From Paracoccaceae bacterium (GTDB lineage: Bacteria > Pseudomonadota > Alphaproteobacteria > Rhodobacterales > Rhodobacteraceae): a stretch of DNA of 7,166 bases. Made by a program: the position numbers and the translations under genes. The DNA is taken from positions 1 to 7,166 of the forward strand of contig SKMM01000131.1 of the NCBI GenBank assembly GCA_007121055.1, given 5' to 3'. Below, piece after piece: positions 6,316-7,166 of this stretch; the stretch's first letter is position 1; the number at the start of each line of letters is the position of its first letter. The notes beneath the pieces are model-generated. The model searched no databases, had not been told where the DNA came from, and saw only the letters and a program-made list of their open reading frames with translations.

Positions 6316-6340
6316 GGGGCCGGCGCCGGGGCCGGCCGGC
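6316..6340. repeat. GC-only low-complexity repeat in the atp leader region
   Basis: The octamer GGGGCCGG occurs twice 12 bp apart (6316-6323 and 6328-6335) and encloses the palindrome CCGGCGCCGG (6320-6329). The block ends in GGCCGGCCGGC (6330-6340). It lies in the gap between the methyltransferase gene and the atp promoter. No function is evident; it can fold on either strand and could help end upstream transcription. Confidence 0.4.
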
Positions 6341-6385
6341 ACTCGAAAACGGGCGAAACGGGGCCTTCGGGGCGCTCCATGGCAG

Positions 6386-6414
6386 TTGCGGGGGGGGCGA
6401 GGCTCTGCTAGACG
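6386..6414 (+). promoter_or_regulatory. Probable promoter of the atpHA... operon
   Basis: TTGCGG (6386-6391) and TAGACG (6409-6414) are separated by exactly 17 bp, and the GCTAGACG context resembles housekeeping promoters of G+C-rich alphaproteobacteria. Transcription would start near 6421, leaving a leader of about 90 nt before atpH. The -10 box matches only 3 of 6 consensus bases, so confidence is moderate. Confidence 0.5.
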
Positions 6415-6511
6415 AACCGCGATTTCGGCCCCGGGATGGGCGGCGCCGTGCCAGCCGGTCTGTGCCGTTCCCGACGCGGGGCCGGGGCGATCTGACAGCG
6501 GAAGGGTGGAC

Positions 6512-7072
6512 GTGTCCGAGCCAGCATCGATCTCCGCCGGCATTGCCGGGCGATACGCAACGGCCATTTTCGACCTCGCGCGCGAGGACAAGGCCATCGA
6601 CCCCCTCGAACGTGACGTGGACGCCCTCGCGACGGCCCTGCGGGACAGCGCAGAGTTCCGGACCATGATCGCCTCGCCGATCGTGTCGCGCGACGACCAG
6701 GGCCGCGCGATCGGGGCGCTGGCGAAGGCCATGAAGCTGACCTCCACCATGTCCAACGCGCTGGCGCTGATGGCGGGCCGGCGGCGGCTGTTCGTGCTGC
6801 CGCAGATGCTGCAGGCGCTGCGCGACCGCATCGCCGCCGAGAAGGGCGAGGTCACCGCCGAGGTGCGCAGCGCCGCCCCGCTCAGCGACGCCCAGAAGAA
6901 GAAACTCGCCGAGGTGCTGGCCTCGAAGACCGGCAGCACCGTGCGGCTCGACACGACGGTGGACGCCAGCCTGATCGGCGGGATCGTCGTCAAGGTCGGC
7001 TCGCGCATGATCGACACGTCCATTCGCTCGCGGCTCGCGGCGCTTCAGAATGCAATGAAAGAGGTCGGATAA
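6512..7072 (+). CDS. atpH: ATP synthase F1 subunit delta
   Basis: The delta subunit (the counterpart of mitochondrial OSCP) sits on top of the F1 head and ties it to the b-subunit stator stalk of the ATP synthase at the cytoplasmic membrane. The 186-residue protein has the usual N-terminal helical domain, opening with SEPASISAGIAGRYATAIFD (2-21). The C-terminal part carries the family signature around residues 143-170: TVRLDTTVDASLIGGIVVKV, followed by GSRMIDTSIRSRL. The length is typical (about 180-190). The start is GTG at 6512 with GGAAGGG 5 nt upstream. Another in-frame GTG at 6506 would add two residues, but the MSEPASIS start matches relatives. It is first in the F1 operon and its TAA stop directly abuts the atpA ATG. 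The F0 genes are not next to it, as usual in alphaproteobacteria where the F0 operon lies elsewhere. Confidence 0.95.
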   Translation: MSEPASISAGIAGRYATAIFDLAREDKAIDPLERDVDALATALRDSAEFRTMIASPIVSRDDQGRAIGALAKAMKLTSTMSNALALMAGRRRLFVLPQMLQALRDRIAAEKGEVTAEVRSAAPLSDAQKKKLAEVLASKTGSTVRLDTTVDASLIGGIVVKVGSRMIDTSIRSRLAALQNAMKEVG

Positions 7073-7166
7073 ATGGGTATCCAGGCAGCGGAAATCTCCG
7101 CCATCCTCAAGGAGCAGATCAAGAACTTCGGCCAGGAGGCCGAGGTGGCCGAGGTCGGCCTTGTTC
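7073..7166 (+). CDS. atpA: ATP synthase F1 subunit alpha, N-terminal 31 codons, cut by window edge
   Basis: This is the start of the alpha subunit, the non-catalytic nucleotide-binding partner of beta in the F1 hexamer. The visible residues begin MGIQAAEISAILKEQIKNFG and continue QEAEVAEVGLV, the conserved N-terminal helix and start of the beta-barrel domain of alphaproteobacterial AtpA. The nucleotide-binding motifs lie beyond the window. The ATG follows the atpH TAA with no intervening base, and the only ribosome-binding-like sequence (AGAGG) lies within the last codons of atpH. Translation is therefore probably coupled. Confidence 0.95.
   Translation, partial: MGIQAAEISAILKEQIKNFGQEAEVAEVGLV

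Noticed and set aside
5568..6668. A 366-codon open frame overlapping the methyltransferase gene and running into the atp leader
   Set aside because: It is a frame-shifted Ala/Gly/Arg-rich translation of the methyltransferase gene and intergenic DNA, with no domain and no ribosome binding site.

Overview
The window is very G+C-rich chromosomal DNA from an alphaproteobacterium, most likely a member of the Rhodobacterales (Rhodobacter/Paracoccus relatives). This rests on the type of heme A synthase, the ClpA sequence and its C-terminal end, the atpH-atpA junction, and the divergent pair of a glyoxalase II gene and a small methyltransferase gene. It is mostly core housekeeping sequence with one short scar of mobile DNA.

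Layout, left to right. (1) Positions 1-1388, minus strand: a two-gene unit of ctaA (heme A synthase) followed by the N-terminal part of an M32 carboxypeptidase, joined by an ATGA stop/start overlap. (2) Positions 1389-1618: an intergenic region with a perfect 12-bp palindrome and a plus-strand tRNA-Ala(CGC) gene with encoded CCA and a near-ideal -35 box. (3) Positions 1619-2142: an A+T-richer spacer, then a minus-strand fragment resembling the C-terminal end of a phage portal protein. It is wedged between the tRNA 3' end and the clpA stop codon and looks like the remnant of an element that integrated at the tRNA. (4) Positions 2143-4464, minus strand: complete clpA with a GTG start. (5) Positions 4465-4625: the clpA leader, with a short palindrome, a CTTGAA box and a GC-rich hairpin behind gloB. 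(6) Positions 4626-5384, minus strand: gloB, divergent from a class I methyltransferase gene (5473-6219, plus). The 88-bp gap holds a 13-bp near-perfect inverted repeat. (7) Positions 6220-7166, plus strand: the leader and promoter of the ATP synthase F1 operon, atpH complete, then the first 31 codons of atpA abutting the atpH stop.

Function. CtaA makes heme A for aa3-type cytochrome oxidase, and the F1 genes encode the ATP synthase that uses the resulting proton gradient. ClpA unfolds substrates for the ClpP protease and carries the IGF loop for ClpP docking. GloB completes detoxification of methylglyoxal through glutathione. The methyltransferase substrate is unknown.

No clearly new biological system is visible. 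The most interesting items are the portal-gene remnant at the tRNA-clpA junction, which shares a GTGA overlap with clpA, and the inverted repeat between gloB and the methyltransferase gene. All functional calls come from reading motifs; no database search was possible.
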